DNA of 64,000 bases. Source: Ectopseudomonas toyotomiensis (GTDB taxonomy: Bacteria; Pseudomonadota; Gammaproteobacteria; Pseudomonadales; Pseudomonadaceae). Made by a program: the position numbers and the translations under genes. A model generated the notes under the pieces. The model worked only from the letters and a program-made list of their open reading frames with translations. It was not told where the DNA came from and did not search any database. Below are positions 56,530 through 64,000 of the stretch, piece by piece (position 1 is the stretch's first letter; every line of letters begins with the position of its first letter). The stretch lies in contig NZ_FOXK01000001.1 of assembly GCF_900115695.1 (NCBI RefSeq), positions 496,001 through 560,000 on the forward strand, read 5' to 3'.

Positions 56530-57612
56530 CGCCTGCATCGACGCCTGCGACTCGCGCTCGATGCGCCGGTGCATGAACAGGCCATTGGCCAGGCGCATCG
56601 GCCAGCCGGGGAAACCGTATTCGAGGGTGCGCACGAACTCGCAGCCGCCCTCGACCGCCACGCACTCGTAGGTGAGCAGCAAGTGCAGGCCATGGTCGCC
56701 CAGAGCACTGGCCTGCCAACGCTGGGCCGGCTGATAGTCGAGCACGTCCCAGCGCAGATGCCCGGCGCGGCCGCCGGCATGAATGTCTTCCTCGAAGCGC
56801 TCACCCGCGAGCAAGGCCCCTTCACGCCCATAGATGTGCAGTGACGACGGGTGCCACTGCGGCCAGTGACTCGGCGCCGCGGCATATTCCAGCACGCACG
56901 CAGCAGGCCGGGCGATGCGAATGCGGTGCTGCTGGCGGTTCTGCTCATGGATCGCCTCCGGCTCCCAGTGCAGAGTCCCGTACAGCCAGTCCATCAGCGG
57001 ATGGACGATGCCGAAGTTGCACGAATGCATCAGCTCACGGCGATGGTGCAGCGCATGCAGACGGCGCATCTGGCGAATCCACGGCAAGCGCGACACCGGG
57101 TGTTCGGCCGGCAGGTGCTCGCAGGCATGTACCACCTCATAGCTCATGTAGCCCAGCAGCATGCTGCCGGCGAACAGCGCGGCGAGGTTGCCGTCGAGAT
57201 GGGACAACAGCCACCAGGCGGCGAACAACGGCAGGCTGTAGAGCACGATCAGCCAGGCCGGAAAGAAGATCACACGCCAGTCGCGCGCCGTCTCGTATGG
57301 CATCAGCGTCTCGACGAAGAAGCTGTGGTGATCGCCGGTGTGGCGTTTGTAGAAGAGTTTGCCGAAGCGCGTCTTGTTGTGGCCGAGGCGCTTGTGCACC
57401 TGGTATTCGCCCCAGCTGAAGAACAGCAGCGTCGCCGGCACCAGCAGCCATTGCCAGGGCGCCACAGCCTCCAGCGTGCTCCCAAGCAAGCCGATGCAGA
57501 GCAGCCCGTAAGCCAGTACGAATGCGGCATGCAACCAGGGGTTGTACCGCGGGTGGATGGCAGCCCGGTAATCGCTGCGAAAAGCCTGGGCATTGTCGTT
57601 GTTGTAGGCCAT
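56503..57612 (-). CDS. Fatty acid hydroxylase-SRPBCC fusion protein
   Basis: A 369-residue protein with two domains. Residues 1-225 form a di-iron membrane hydroxylase/desaturase of the sterol desaturase superfamily. It has four spans and the histidine boxes HKRLGH, HTGDHH, HACEH and HALHH. Residues 230-369 form an SRPBCC-like lipid-binding domain ([22 protein letters not shown] at its start). A hydroxylase with its own lipid-carrier domain would act on fatty acyl or isoprenoid groups at the inner membrane. It is divergent from the LysR regulator at 57692, which may control it. The 3' end overlaps cysZ. Confidence 0.82.
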   Translation of the reverse strand: MAYNNDNAQAFRSDYRAAIHPRYNPWLHAAFVLAYGLLCIGLLGSTLEAVAPWQWLLVPATLLFFSWGEYQVHKRLGHNKTRFGKLFYKRHTGDHHSFFVETLMPYETARDWRVIFFPAWLIVLYSLPLFAAWWLLSHLDGNLAALFAGSMLLGYMSYEVVHACEHLPAEHPVSRLPWIRQMRRLHALHHRRELMHSCNFGIVHPLMDWLYGTLHWEPEAIHEQNRQQHRIRIARPAACVLEYAAAPSHWPQWHPSSLHIYGREGALLAGERFEEDIHAGGRAGHLRWDVLDYQPAQRWQASALGDHGLHLLLTYECVAVEGGCEFVRTLEYGFPGWPMRLANGLFMHRRIERESQASMQALHDVLART

Positions 57613-57691
57613 GGCGCTCTCCTGTGGATTGACAGCAGTCTAGGCCCGGCTAAATCATTCGAATAATGGATATTTTAAAAGAGCATTATCC

Positions 57692-58594
57692 GTGATAACG
57701 AATTTACGTCAGCTCGACCTCAACCTGCTGCTGGTCTTCGACGCCCTGATGCAGGAAGGCAATCTGACCCGCGCCGCCCAACGCCTGCACCTGAGTCAGT
57801 CAACCGTGAGCAACGCCCTCACCCGCCTGCGCCAGCAACTGGGCGAGGAGCTGTTCCAGCGCACCGCCCGCGGCATGACCCCGACCGCGCGCGCCCTGGC
57901 CCTCTACCCGCCCGTACGTCAGGCGCTGCAATTGCTGCAGGCCGGCCTCGGCCCCGCGGAGCCCTTCGATGCCTGGGCGCCGCACGTGTTCAGCTTGTCG
58001 CTCAACGACTACGCCCAGGCCGCGCTGTTGCCGATGCTGCAGGCGCATCTGGCCCGCGTCGCGCCGCTGGTAGAGCTGGTAGCGCACAGCGACGACGCCG
58101 ACAACCTGCTGCCGCGCCTGGAAAGCGGTGCCCTGGACCTGGCCATCGACTACCTGCACGTCGACTCGCCCGACCTGCATTACGCGCCCCTGCGCGAAGA
58201 AGCCCTGGTGGTGATCGGCCGCCAGGATCATCCGGCCTTCGTCGGCGGCCTCAGCCTCAAGGATTACCAAGAGGCTCGCCACGTGATCGTGACGCCGCGC
58301 GCCGGTCGCGGTTCGCCGCTGGAAATCGTCCTGGGCTCGGCCAAGGTCAGGCGCCAGGCAGCGCTGCACCTGCCCAATTACCTGCCGATTCCGGCCATCG
58401 TCGCTCACACCGATCTACTCGGCACCATACCCGCGCGCCTGGCCGAAGCCTTCGCACCGCTATTCGCCCTGCAGGTGGCGCCGCTCCCCTTCGACATGCC
58501 GGCCGTGCAGATCAGCCTGATCTGGCATCGCCAGCAGCACCATGACCCGGCGCACCTCTGGCTGCGAGAACAACTTCACGGCCTGCTTGCCTGA
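57692..58594 (+). CDS. LysR-family transcriptional regulator
   Basis: A 300-residue regulator. The winged helix-turn-helix at the N-terminus is clear (LDLNLLLVFDALMQEGNLTRAAQRLHLSQSTVSNALTRLR broken over residues 7-46). The periplasmic-binding-type effector domain follows from about residue 90, with LDLAIDYLHVDSPDLHYAPL. The first residues resemble the NahR/NodD-like subgroup that detects aromatic or lipid-like effectors. It is divergent from the hydroxylase-SRPBCC gene with 79 bases between the starts, so mutual control is likely. The effector is unknown. Confidence 0.9.
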   Translation: MITNLRQLDLNLLLVFDALMQEGNLTRAAQRLHLSQSTVSNALTRLRQQLGEELFQRTARGMTPTARALALYPPVRQALQLLQAGLGPAEPFDAWAPHVFSLSLNDYAQAALLPMLQAHLARVAPLVELVAHSDDADNLLPRLESGALDLAIDYLHVDSPDLHYAPLREEALVVIGRQDHPAFVGGLSLKDYQEARHVIVTPRAGRGSPLEIVLGSAKVRRQAALHLPNYLPIPAIVAHTDLLGTIPARLAEAFAPLFALQVAPLPFDMPAVQISLIWHRQQHHDPAHLWLREQLHGLLA

Positions 58595-58652
58595 CATATA
58601 AACGCAATCGAAACGTCATGTTCACTACATGACCTGGGCAGAGACTGCTTAC

Positions 58653-59867
58653 ATGAACGCACCTTCTCTGCACATCGCGCTGATCAGCGAAACCTTCCCG
58701 CCGGAAATCAACGGCGTGGCCAATACCCTCGGCCGCCTGGTCGACGGCCTGCGTGGCCGTGGCCATCGCGTACAACTGATACGGCCACGCCAGGAGGTCG
58801 ATCAGGAGCAGGACGCCGGCAATGACCTGCTGCTCACTCGCGGCTGGCCGCTGCCCGGCTACCCCGGCCTGCAATGGGGTCAGTCATCCCTGCACAAGCT
58901 GCTCAGGCGCTGGCAACGGCAGCGACCGGACGTGCTCTACATCGCCACCGAAGGCCCGCTTGGCCTGTCCGCTTTGCGCGCGGCCAGGCGCCTGGCGATC
59001 CCAGTGGTCAGCGGTTTTCACACCAATTTCCAGCAGTACACCGGGCACTACGGCATCGGCCTGCTGACCCGAGCGATGACCAACTACCTGCGCTGGTTCC
59101 ACAACCGCACGCAGATGACGCTGGTGCCGAGCATCGGCCAGAAGGTCGATCTTGAGCGCCGTGATTTCGAGCGCCTGGCCCTGCTTGCCCGTGGCGTCGA
59201 CAGCCAGTTGTTCCACCCACGCAGACGCTGCGACGCCTTGCGCGAAAGCTGGGGCCTGGGGCCGGATCACCTGGCCGTGCTGCATGTAGGTCGCCTGGCG
59301 GCAGAGAAGAATCTCGGTCTGCTGGTAAAAGCCTTCCACGCCCTGCAGACGGCTCACCCGCAGCGCCGTATGCGCCTGGTCCTGGTCGGCGACGGACCAC
59401 TGCGCGCCAACCTCCAGGCGCAACTACCAGACGCGCTGTTCTGCGGCCTGCAGCGCGGTGAAGCGTTGGCCACGCACTACGCTTCGGGCGATCTGTTCCT
59501 GTTCCCCAGCCTCTCGGAAACCTTCGGCAATGTGGTGCTGGAGGCCCTGGCATCGAGCCTCGGCGTGGTGGCATTCGACCAGGCTGCGGCCGCCCAGCAT
59601 ATCCATCACGGGCACAACGGCATGCTCGCCCGCCCTGGCGACGAAGCCGGTTTCTGCGAAGCCGCCTGTGAGTTGCTGGACGATGCGGAAGTCTTCCGCC
59701 GCATCCGCCTCAATGCCCGCAGGCATGCCAGCCACCTCAGCTGGGACGGCATCGTCGCGCTGTTCGAACAGCACCTGCGCAGCGCCATGCAGCCGGCGCC
59801 CGAGCGGACGAAGCCGGTAAACATCGACACCCCAGTGGCGATCCCGAGCAAAACGCCGGAGCACTGA
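58653..59867 (+). CDS. Glycosyltransferase family 4 (GT-B) protein
   Basis: A 404-residue GT-B glycosyltransferase. The opening HIALISETFPPEINGVANTLGRLV is typical of the MgtA/PimB-like GT4 group (first 25 residues here split by the GV pair). The sugar-nucleotide domain has LHVGRLAAEKNLGLLVKAF, LVLVGDGPLR and the E-x7-E block in PSLSETFGNVVLEALASSLG. It likely transfers mannose or glucose to a lipid or glycan at the cytoplasmic side. An ATG at 58629 would add eight residues. It is monocistronic. Confidence 0.87.
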   Translation: MNAPSLHIALISETFPPEINGVANTLGRLVDGLRGRGHRVQLIRPRQEVDQEQDAGNDLLLTRGWPLPGYPGLQWGQSSLHKLLRRWQRQRPDVLYIATEGPLGLSALRAARRLAIPVVSGFHTNFQQYTGHYGIGLLTRAMTNYLRWFHNRTQMTLVPSIGQKVDLERRDFERLALLARGVDSQLFHPRRRCDALRESWGLGPDHLAVLHVGRLAAEKNLGLLVKAFHALQTAHPQRRMRLVLVGDGPLRANLQAQLPDALFCGLQRGEALATHYASGDLFLFPSLSETFGNVVLEALASSLGVVAFDQAAAAQHIHHGHNGMLARPGDEAGFCEAACELLDDAEVFRRIRLNARRHASHLSWDGIVALFEQHLRSAMQPAPERTKPVNIDTPVAIPSKTPEH

Positions 59868-59877
59868 CACACTCCCC

Positions 59878-59898
59878 GTAGGGTGCGCCATGCGCACC
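59878..59898. repeat. Family C palindromic half
   Basis: GTAGGGTGCGCCATGCGCACC after the glycosyltransferase gene. The partner half near 59930 is degenerate. Confidence 0.5.
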
Positions 59899-59955
59899 GC
59901 GAACCTGACGCGATACCGAGCAGGTTCGCGCGGCGCCACCTCAACCAGCGGGCGT

Positions 59956-59980
59956 AAAAAAGCCCCGACGTGCCGGGGCT
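59956..59980 (-). terminator. Terminator of the TetR-OYE operon
   Basis: Read on the minus strand, AGCCCCGGC and its partner GTCGGGGCT form a stem followed by six T. Confidence 0.85.
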
Positions 59981-60021
59981 GAAAACGGGGCGCCGGATCG
60001 CGACGCCCGCCAGAAACGGAC

Positions 60022-61131
60022 TCAGACCAGCGTGGTCAGCGCATCGCGGCTGAACGGCAGGATGTCCTGCTCGCGGCCTTCACGCACCTTCAGCGCCCAA
60101 TCCGGGTCGACCAGCAGCGCGCGGCCCACGGCGACCAGATCGAACTCCTCCTTGTTCAGGCGCTCGAGCAGATTCTCGAGACTGGCCGGCTCGGCCACCT
60201 TGTCGGTCTTGACCATGAACTGCAGGAACTCGCCATCCAGGCCGACACTGCCGACGGTGATGGTCGGCTTGCCAGTGAGCTTGCGTGTCCAGCCGGCCAG
60301 GTTGAGGTCGCTGCCTTCGAACTCCGGCTCCCAGAAACGGCGCGTCGAGCAATGGAAGATGTCCACGCCCGCATCGGACAGCGGCTTGAGGAAGGCCTCC
60401 AGCTGCTCCGGGGTCTGCACCAGGCGTGCGGTGTAGTCCTGCTGCTTCCACTGCGAGAACCGCAGGATGATCGGGAAGTCCGGGCCGACCGCAGCGCGCA
60501 CCGCCTGGATCAGCTCGATGGCAAAACGCGAACGCGCTGCCAGGTCACCACCGTACTGGTCGGTTCGCTGGTTGCTGCCTTCCCAGAAGAACTGGTCGAT
60601 CAGGTAGCCATGGGCGCCATGAATCTCCACACCATCCATGCCGATGGCCTTGGCATCGCGCGCAGCCTGGGCGAAGGCGGCGATCACCTCATCGATATCG
60701 GCCTGGGTCATGCCATGCACGACCACCTGGCCGTCCTTGGTCTTCTCCATCGGGCCAAAGCCCGGCACGCTGGCATCCGGCTCGGTGCCCAGCTTGCGCA
60801 CGTTACCCACGTGCCAGAGCTGCGGAACGATCTTGCCGCCTTCGGCATGCACGGCGTCGACCACCTGCTTCCAGCCGGCCAGGGCGTCTTCGCCGTAGAA
60901 ACGCGGCACATTCGGATAACCATTGGCGGCCTTATGACCGACGGTGGTGCCCTCGGTGACGATCAGGCCCACGCCCGCAGCCGCACGGCGACGGTAATAC
61001 TCGATGACCTTGGCATTGGGCACACCACCGGGCGAAAAGGAGCGGGTCATCGGCGCCATGACCACACGGGTCGGCAGCTCCAGGTTACCGAGGCGGAACG
61101 GGGCGAACAGGGCTTGAACGGGAGCGCTCAT
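60022..61131 (-). CDS. Alkene reductase, Old Yellow Enzyme family
   Basis: A 369-residue FMN-dependent ene-reductase of the N-ethylmaleimide reductase/OYE group. It reduces activated double bonds such as enones, maleimides or nitro-compounds with NAD(P)H. Seen are APMTRSFSPGGVPN near the N-terminus, VPQLWHVGN with the substrate-binding region, EIHGAHGYLIDQFFW with the His-x-x-His-like pair, and LVAVGRALLVDPDW at the phosphate-binding end. I prefer the second of two adjacent ATGs (61131) for its spacing to GAGGAAAG. It follows a TetR gene by 27 bases, the usual nemR-nemA-like arrangement. Confidence 0.92.
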   Translation of the reverse strand: MSAPVQALFAPFRLGNLELPTRVVMAPMTRSFSPGGVPNAKVIEYYRRRAAAGVGLIVTEGTTVGHKAANGYPNVPRFYGEDALAGWKQVVDAVHAEGGKIVPQLWHVGNVRKLGTEPDASVPGFGPMEKTKDGQVVVHGMTQADIDEVIAAFAQAARDAKAIGMDGVEIHGAHGYLIDQFFWEGSNQRTDQYGGDLAARSRFAIELIQAVRAAVGPDFPIILRFSQWKQQDYTARLVQTPEQLEAFLKPLSDAGVDIFHCSTRRFWEPEFEGSDLNLAGWTRKLTGKPTITVGSVGLDGEFLQFMVKTDKVAEPASLENLLERLNKEEFDLVAVGRALLVDPDWALKVREGREQDILPFSRDALTTLV

Positions 61132-61158
61132 CATCTTTCCTCTGGGGTTGAACGGTAA

Positions 61159-61749
61159 TCAGGCCTGCAGCAAACGCTCCAGGCGGGTGACGAAAGCTTC
61201 CAGCGGCTGCAGGTTGCGCCCCACCTTGAGACGGGCGAGCACGCCTTGCCAGGCGTCGCTGATGAAGGTAGCGAGGTTGCCGCAGTCCTCGTCGGCCGGC
61301 AGTTCACCGGCGGCCTGCGCCTGCTCCAGGCAGTCGCGCAGGATATCCACCGAGGCCTGCTGGATGGCCGCGACCTCGGCACCGATGGCCGGCAGCATCT
61401 CGCTCATCTCGAAACTCAGGCTGCCGATGAAGCAGTGGTACTGCGGCGTCTCCTGGCGGGCGAAGTGCGCCAGCAGGTCGCGGTAATAGCCAAGGATGCG
61501 TGCACGCGGGCTCAATGCCGGGTCATTAAGCGCCTGGGCATAGCGCGTCAGGCGCGGCCGATAGATGAAAGCTAGCGCCTGCAGGGCGAAATCTTCCTTG
61601 CTGGCGAAGTAGTGATAGAAGCTGCCCTTGGGAATCCCGGCCGCCTGGACGATCTCCAGCACGCCGGTGCCGTGATAACCGCGCCGGGTCATCACCGCCG
61701 AGCCCTTGCTGAGGATCAGGTCGCGCTTGTCGAGTCGAATGCTGTTCAT
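61159..61749 (-). CDS. TetR/AcrR-family transcriptional regulator
   Basis: A 196-residue repressor. The N-terminal helix-turn-helix covers GYHGTGVLEIVQAAGIPKGSFYHYFASKEDF (about 24-54), and a ligand domain follows with one cysteine in YHCFIGSL and others in ILRDCLEQAQ and EDCGNLATF. Cysteines in such regulators can sense electrophiles, as NemR does. It is encoded directly before the OYE gene on the same strand, so it probably represses that operon until an electrophile is present. The start at 61749 is supported by length and the N-terminal RLDKRDLIL; the frame reaches 61821. Confidence 0.9.
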   Translation of the reverse strand: MNSIRLDKRDLILSKGSAVMTRRGYHGTGVLEIVQAAGIPKGSFYHYFASKEDFALQALAFIYRPRLTRYAQALNDPALSPRARILGYYRDLLAHFARQETPQYHCFIGSLSFEMSEMLPAIGAEVAAIQQASVDILRDCLEQAQAAGELPADEDCGNLATFISDAWQGVLARLKVGRNLQPLEAFVTRLERLLQA

Positions 61750-61836
61750 GACGCCGAGCATATGACCGGTCGTCTCGCTCGGCACAGCACTATTGATGCT
61801 GGTGATTAAGCACCACAACAAACGGCGCCAGAAAAC

Positions 61837-61898
61837 GTAGGAGCGAGCTCTGCTCGCGAAGCCGTTGGCTTACAGAATTCGCGAGCAGAGCTCGCTCC
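61837..61898. repeat. REP-like palindrome, family A
   Basis: Arms of about 20 bases, almost identical to the copy at 5469-5538, between the TetR promoter and pgeF. Confidence 0.85.
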
Positions 61899-61904
61899 AA
61901 CAGA

Positions 61905-62636
61905 TCAGGACTGCAGCCAGATCAGCGAAGCGAAACGTCCGGTGCGGGCACTGCGGCGATAGGAGTAGAAACGCGGGTCGTTGTAGGTGCACAGGCCACC
62001 GCCGCTGACGGCGGTGACGCCGATGGCAGCCAGGCGGATACGTGCCAGTTGGTAGATATCGGCCATGAACCTGCCGGCATTGGCGCTGGGCACGAATGCG
62101 CTGGCAGCCCCGGCGTGCTGTTGTACGAAGGCCTCGCGTACTTCAGCCCCGACCTCGAACGCGGCCGGGCCGATGGCTGGGCCAAGCCAGACCAGCAATT
62201 CCTGCGGCGCGACTTTCATCGCCTGCACGGTCGCCTCCAGCACACCACCGGCCAACCCGCGCCAACCCGCATGGGCAGCCGCCACACGCGTACCGGCGCG
62301 GTCGCAGAACAATGCCGGCAGGCAATCGGCAGTCATCGCCGTACAGGCGATACCAGGCGTGGCCGTCCAGTTGCCATCGGCTTCGATGACCACCGCCGGA
62401 TTGGCTTCGGCCACCACTATGCCGTGCACCTGGCGCAACCAGGCTGGCTGGCAACCCAGGGCATCGACCAGATACTGACGGTTGCTTGCCACCGCAATCG
62501 GGTCGTCCTCGACATGATCGCCCAGGTTGAAGGTATCGAACAGTGCCGCGCTGACGCCGCCGCTACGGGTGGTGACGCAGGCGCGCACGTTAGCCGGCGC
62601 AGGCCAGTCGGGAGTCAACCAATCGTGGGCACTCAC
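61905..62636 (-). CDS. pgeF: Peptidoglycan editing factor / multicopper-oxidase-like (YfiH/PgeF)
   Basis: PgeF (YfiH, DUF152) is reported both to prevent misincorporation of L-serine into peptidoglycan and to act on purine nucleosides; older annotations call it polyphenol oxidase. The 243-residue protein has NLGDHVEDDP near 35-44, the zinc-binding block CTAMTADCLPALFCD and AAHAGWRGLAGGV, and the C-terminal GGGLCTYNDPRFYSYRR. It starts with a GTG that overlaps the rluD stop (GTGA), the conserved rluD-pgeF pairing. Length is normal. Confidence 0.92.
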   Translation of the reverse strand: MSAHDWLTPDWPAPANVRACVTTRSGGVSAALFDTFNLGDHVEDDPIAVASNRQYLVDALGCQPAWLRQVHGIVVAEANPAVVIEADGNWTATPGIACTAMTADCLPALFCDRAGTRVAAAHAGWRGLAGGVLEATVQAMKVAPQELLVWLGPAIGPAAFEVGAEVREAFVQQHAGAASAFVPSANAGRFMADIYQLARIRLAAIGVTAVSGGGLCTYNDPRFYSYRRSARTGRFASLIWLQS

Positions 62637-63607
62637 CCGACGAAAGCCTCACGATCCTGGCGCAGCAGGGTCAGTAGCCAGACCAGATCATCCGGCAGCT
62701 CCGACTCCCACTTCATGCGCTTGCCCGTAGCCGGATGATCCAGCTCGAGAAAGCGTGCATGCAACGCCTGACGCGGGAATTCCTTGAGGCTCTGCACCAG
62801 TGTCGGGCTGGCGGCTGGCGGAATGCGGAAACGGCCGGCGTAGACCGGATCGCCCACCAGCGGGTAGCCAACGTGGGTCATGTGCACACGAATCTGGTGG
62901 GTACGCCCGGTTTCCAGCTTGACCCGTACATGGGTGTGCGAGCGGTAGCGCTCGAGCACGCGGTAGTGACTGATCGCCGGCTTGCCGCCATCGGTCACTG
63001 CCATACGCTGACGCTGGCTGGAGCTGCGGCCAATCGGCGCATCGATGGTGCCGCCGGCGGTGATCACGCCGATGCAGATGCATTCATAGATGCGGCTGAC
63101 GCTGCGCTTCTGCAGTTGTTCGACCAGATTGGTCTGCGCCTGCAGGGTCTTGGCCACCACCATCAGGCCGGTGGTGTCCTTGTCCAGACGATGGACGATG
63201 CCGGCGCGCGGCACATTGATGATGTCCGGTACGTGGTGCAGCAGGGCGTTGAGCAGGGTGCCGTCGGCATGCCCCGCGGCCGGGTGCACCACCAGACCGG
63301 CTGGCTTGTCGATCACCAGCAGGTGTTCGTCTTCATAGACGATGTTCAGTTCGATGTCCTGCGCGATCCACTCGCCCTGCGCTTCCTGCTCGGCATCCAG
63401 TACCAGCGTCGAGCCAGCATGCACGGTGTCGCGCGGACGCGCCACGGCGCCATCGACAGTCAGGCGACCTTCCTTGATCCAGGTGGAAAGGCGCGAACGG
63501 GAGAACTCGCCAAACAGCTGCGCAGCCACCTGGTCGAGGCGTTGACCGCCCTGTTCAAAGGGGACAATGGCCTGGAGTTGGATCAGCTGTTTGTTTATAG
63601 AAGTCAT
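62633..63607 (-). CDS. rluD: 23S rRNA pseudouridine(1911/1915/1917) synthase
   Basis: RluD makes three pseudouridines in helix 69 of 23S rRNA. The 324-residue protein has an N-terminal S4 domain (QRLDQVAAQLFGEFSRSRL) and the catalytic loop with Asp142 in GIVHRLDKDTTGLMVVAK. The TGRTHQIRVHMTHVGYPLVGD block is also typical. The start at 63607 is the ATG after the upstream TTG-initiated frame. It is divergent from bamD, a conserved gammaproteobacterial arrangement, and coupled to pgeF. Confidence 0.95.
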   Translation of the reverse strand: MTSINKQLIQLQAIVPFEQGGQRLDQVAAQLFGEFSRSRLSTWIKEGRLTVDGAVARPRDTVHAGSTLVLDAEQEAQGEWIAQDIELNIVYEDEHLLVIDKPAGLVVHPAAGHADGTLLNALLHHVPDIINVPRAGIVHRLDKDTTGLMVVAKTLQAQTNLVEQLQKRSVSRIYECICIGVITAGGTIDAPIGRSSSQRQRMAVTDGGKPAISHYRVLERYRSHTHVRVKLETGRTHQIRVHMTHVGYPLVGDPVYAGRFRIPPAASPTLVQSLKEFPRQALHARFLELDHPATGKRMKWESELPDDLVWLLTLLRQDREAFVG

Positions 63608-63745
63608 CTTCGGCAACGGCGGGAGCCTGGCCTTTGGTTTCGGCGACAGGCTTGTGGTTAAATACGGCGTCTTTGCCCCAGGGTTTTCCGGGGGCGCTCA
63701 TCATAACAGGACGGCCGCGCGGCCGTCACAGGGACGCAAGCCGCC

Positions 63746-64000
63746 ATGCAAGTGAAACACCTGCTGCTGATCGCCATCCTCGCCCTTACCGCCGCCTGCT
63801 CTTCCAAGCAGCCGGAGGTCGATGAAAACCTCAGCGAGGTGGAGCTGTACCAGCAGGCCCAGGCCGACCTGGACAACCGCAGCTACACCCAGGCCATCGC
63901 CAAACTGAAGGCGCTGGAGTCGCGCTATCCGTTCGGGCGCTATGCCGAGCAGGCGCAGCTGGAGCTGATCTACGCCTACTACAAGAATGCCGAGCCGGAG
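63746..64000 (+). CDS. bamD: Outer-membrane assembly lipoprotein BamD, 3' truncated by window edge
   Basis: BamD is the essential lipoprotein of the BAM complex that folds beta-barrels in the outer membrane. Only the first 85 codons are in the window. The signal peptide [18 protein letters not shown] has the acylated cysteine at residue 18. The mature part opens with [23 protein letters not shown] and [22 protein letters not shown], the first TPR of BamD, cut here into parts. It is divergent from rluD with 138 bases between them. Confidence 0.95.
   Translation, partial: MQVKHLLLIAILALTAACSSKQPEVDENLSEVELYQQAQADLDNRSYTQAIAKLKALESRYPFGRYAEQAQLELIYAYYKNAEPE

Overview
The window is chromosomal DNA from a Pseudomonas, most likely a relative of P. 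aeruginosa. I base this on high G+C with strong C/G third-position codon use, a complete alginate operon in its usual order (algD-8-44-K-E-G-X-L-I-J-F-A), and the run pagL / murI-moeB-prmC-prfA-hemA / TPR lipoprotein-lolB-ispE / tRNA-Gln / prs-rplY-pth-ychF / tRNA-Met, which follows the order I know from P. aeruginosa. The species is not determined.

Layout. 1-3494: an operon for membrane-lipid modification (FAD oxidoreductase fragment, DUF1365, cyclopropane-fatty-acid synthase-like methyltransferase, DUF2878). 3678-4566: a YkgJ-type cysteine-cluster protein and convergent pagL sharing one terminator. 4663-9643 (minus): hemA-prfA-prmC-moeB-murI, linking tetrapyrrole synthesis, translation termination and cell-wall precursor supply. 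9853-13256: TPR lipoprotein, lolB and ispE. 13283-13488: two identical tRNA-Gln genes. 13535-16974: prs, rplY, pth, ychF.

16975-25084 is an accessory island between ychF and a tRNA-Met gene. Its left part is A/T-rich cargo: a three-gene TIGR04255-type cassette, then a membrane coiled-coil protein and an unknown partner. Its right part resembles the early half of a Pf-type filamentous prophage: divergent repressor with palindromic operators, two tandem paralogous DNA-binding-like proteins, an unknown protein, a strongly structured non-coding stretch, a phage-type replication initiator, and a tyrosine integrase beside the tRNA. No coat, adsorption or Zot-like gene is visible. The element could therefore be a satellite or decayed relative of filamentous phage. 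This is the most interesting part of the window.

25403-34582 holds household genes: small membrane proteins, a lipoprotein, an EamA transporter, a 5'-nucleotidase-type phosphatase, moaC/moaD/moaE, a PIN-PhoH ATPase and yaaA. 34583-35288 is the algD control region, with an AlgU-like promoter, an AlgR-like site and a long leader. 35289-51166 is the alginate operon. It makes GDP-mannuronate (AlgA, AlgD), polymerises and exports it (Alg8, Alg44, AlgK, AlgE), and epimerises, acetylates or trims it in the periplasm (AlgG, AlgX, AlgI, AlgJ, AlgF, AlgL). 51445-64000 carries a small membrane protein, SDR, membrane protein, OLD/RecF-like ATPase, trxB, cysZ, a fatty-acid-hydroxylase/SRPBCC fusion, LysR and TetR regulators, a glycosyltransferase, an Old Yellow Enzyme, pgeF, rluD and the start of bamD. 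Several families of short palindromic repeats fill the intergenic gaps.
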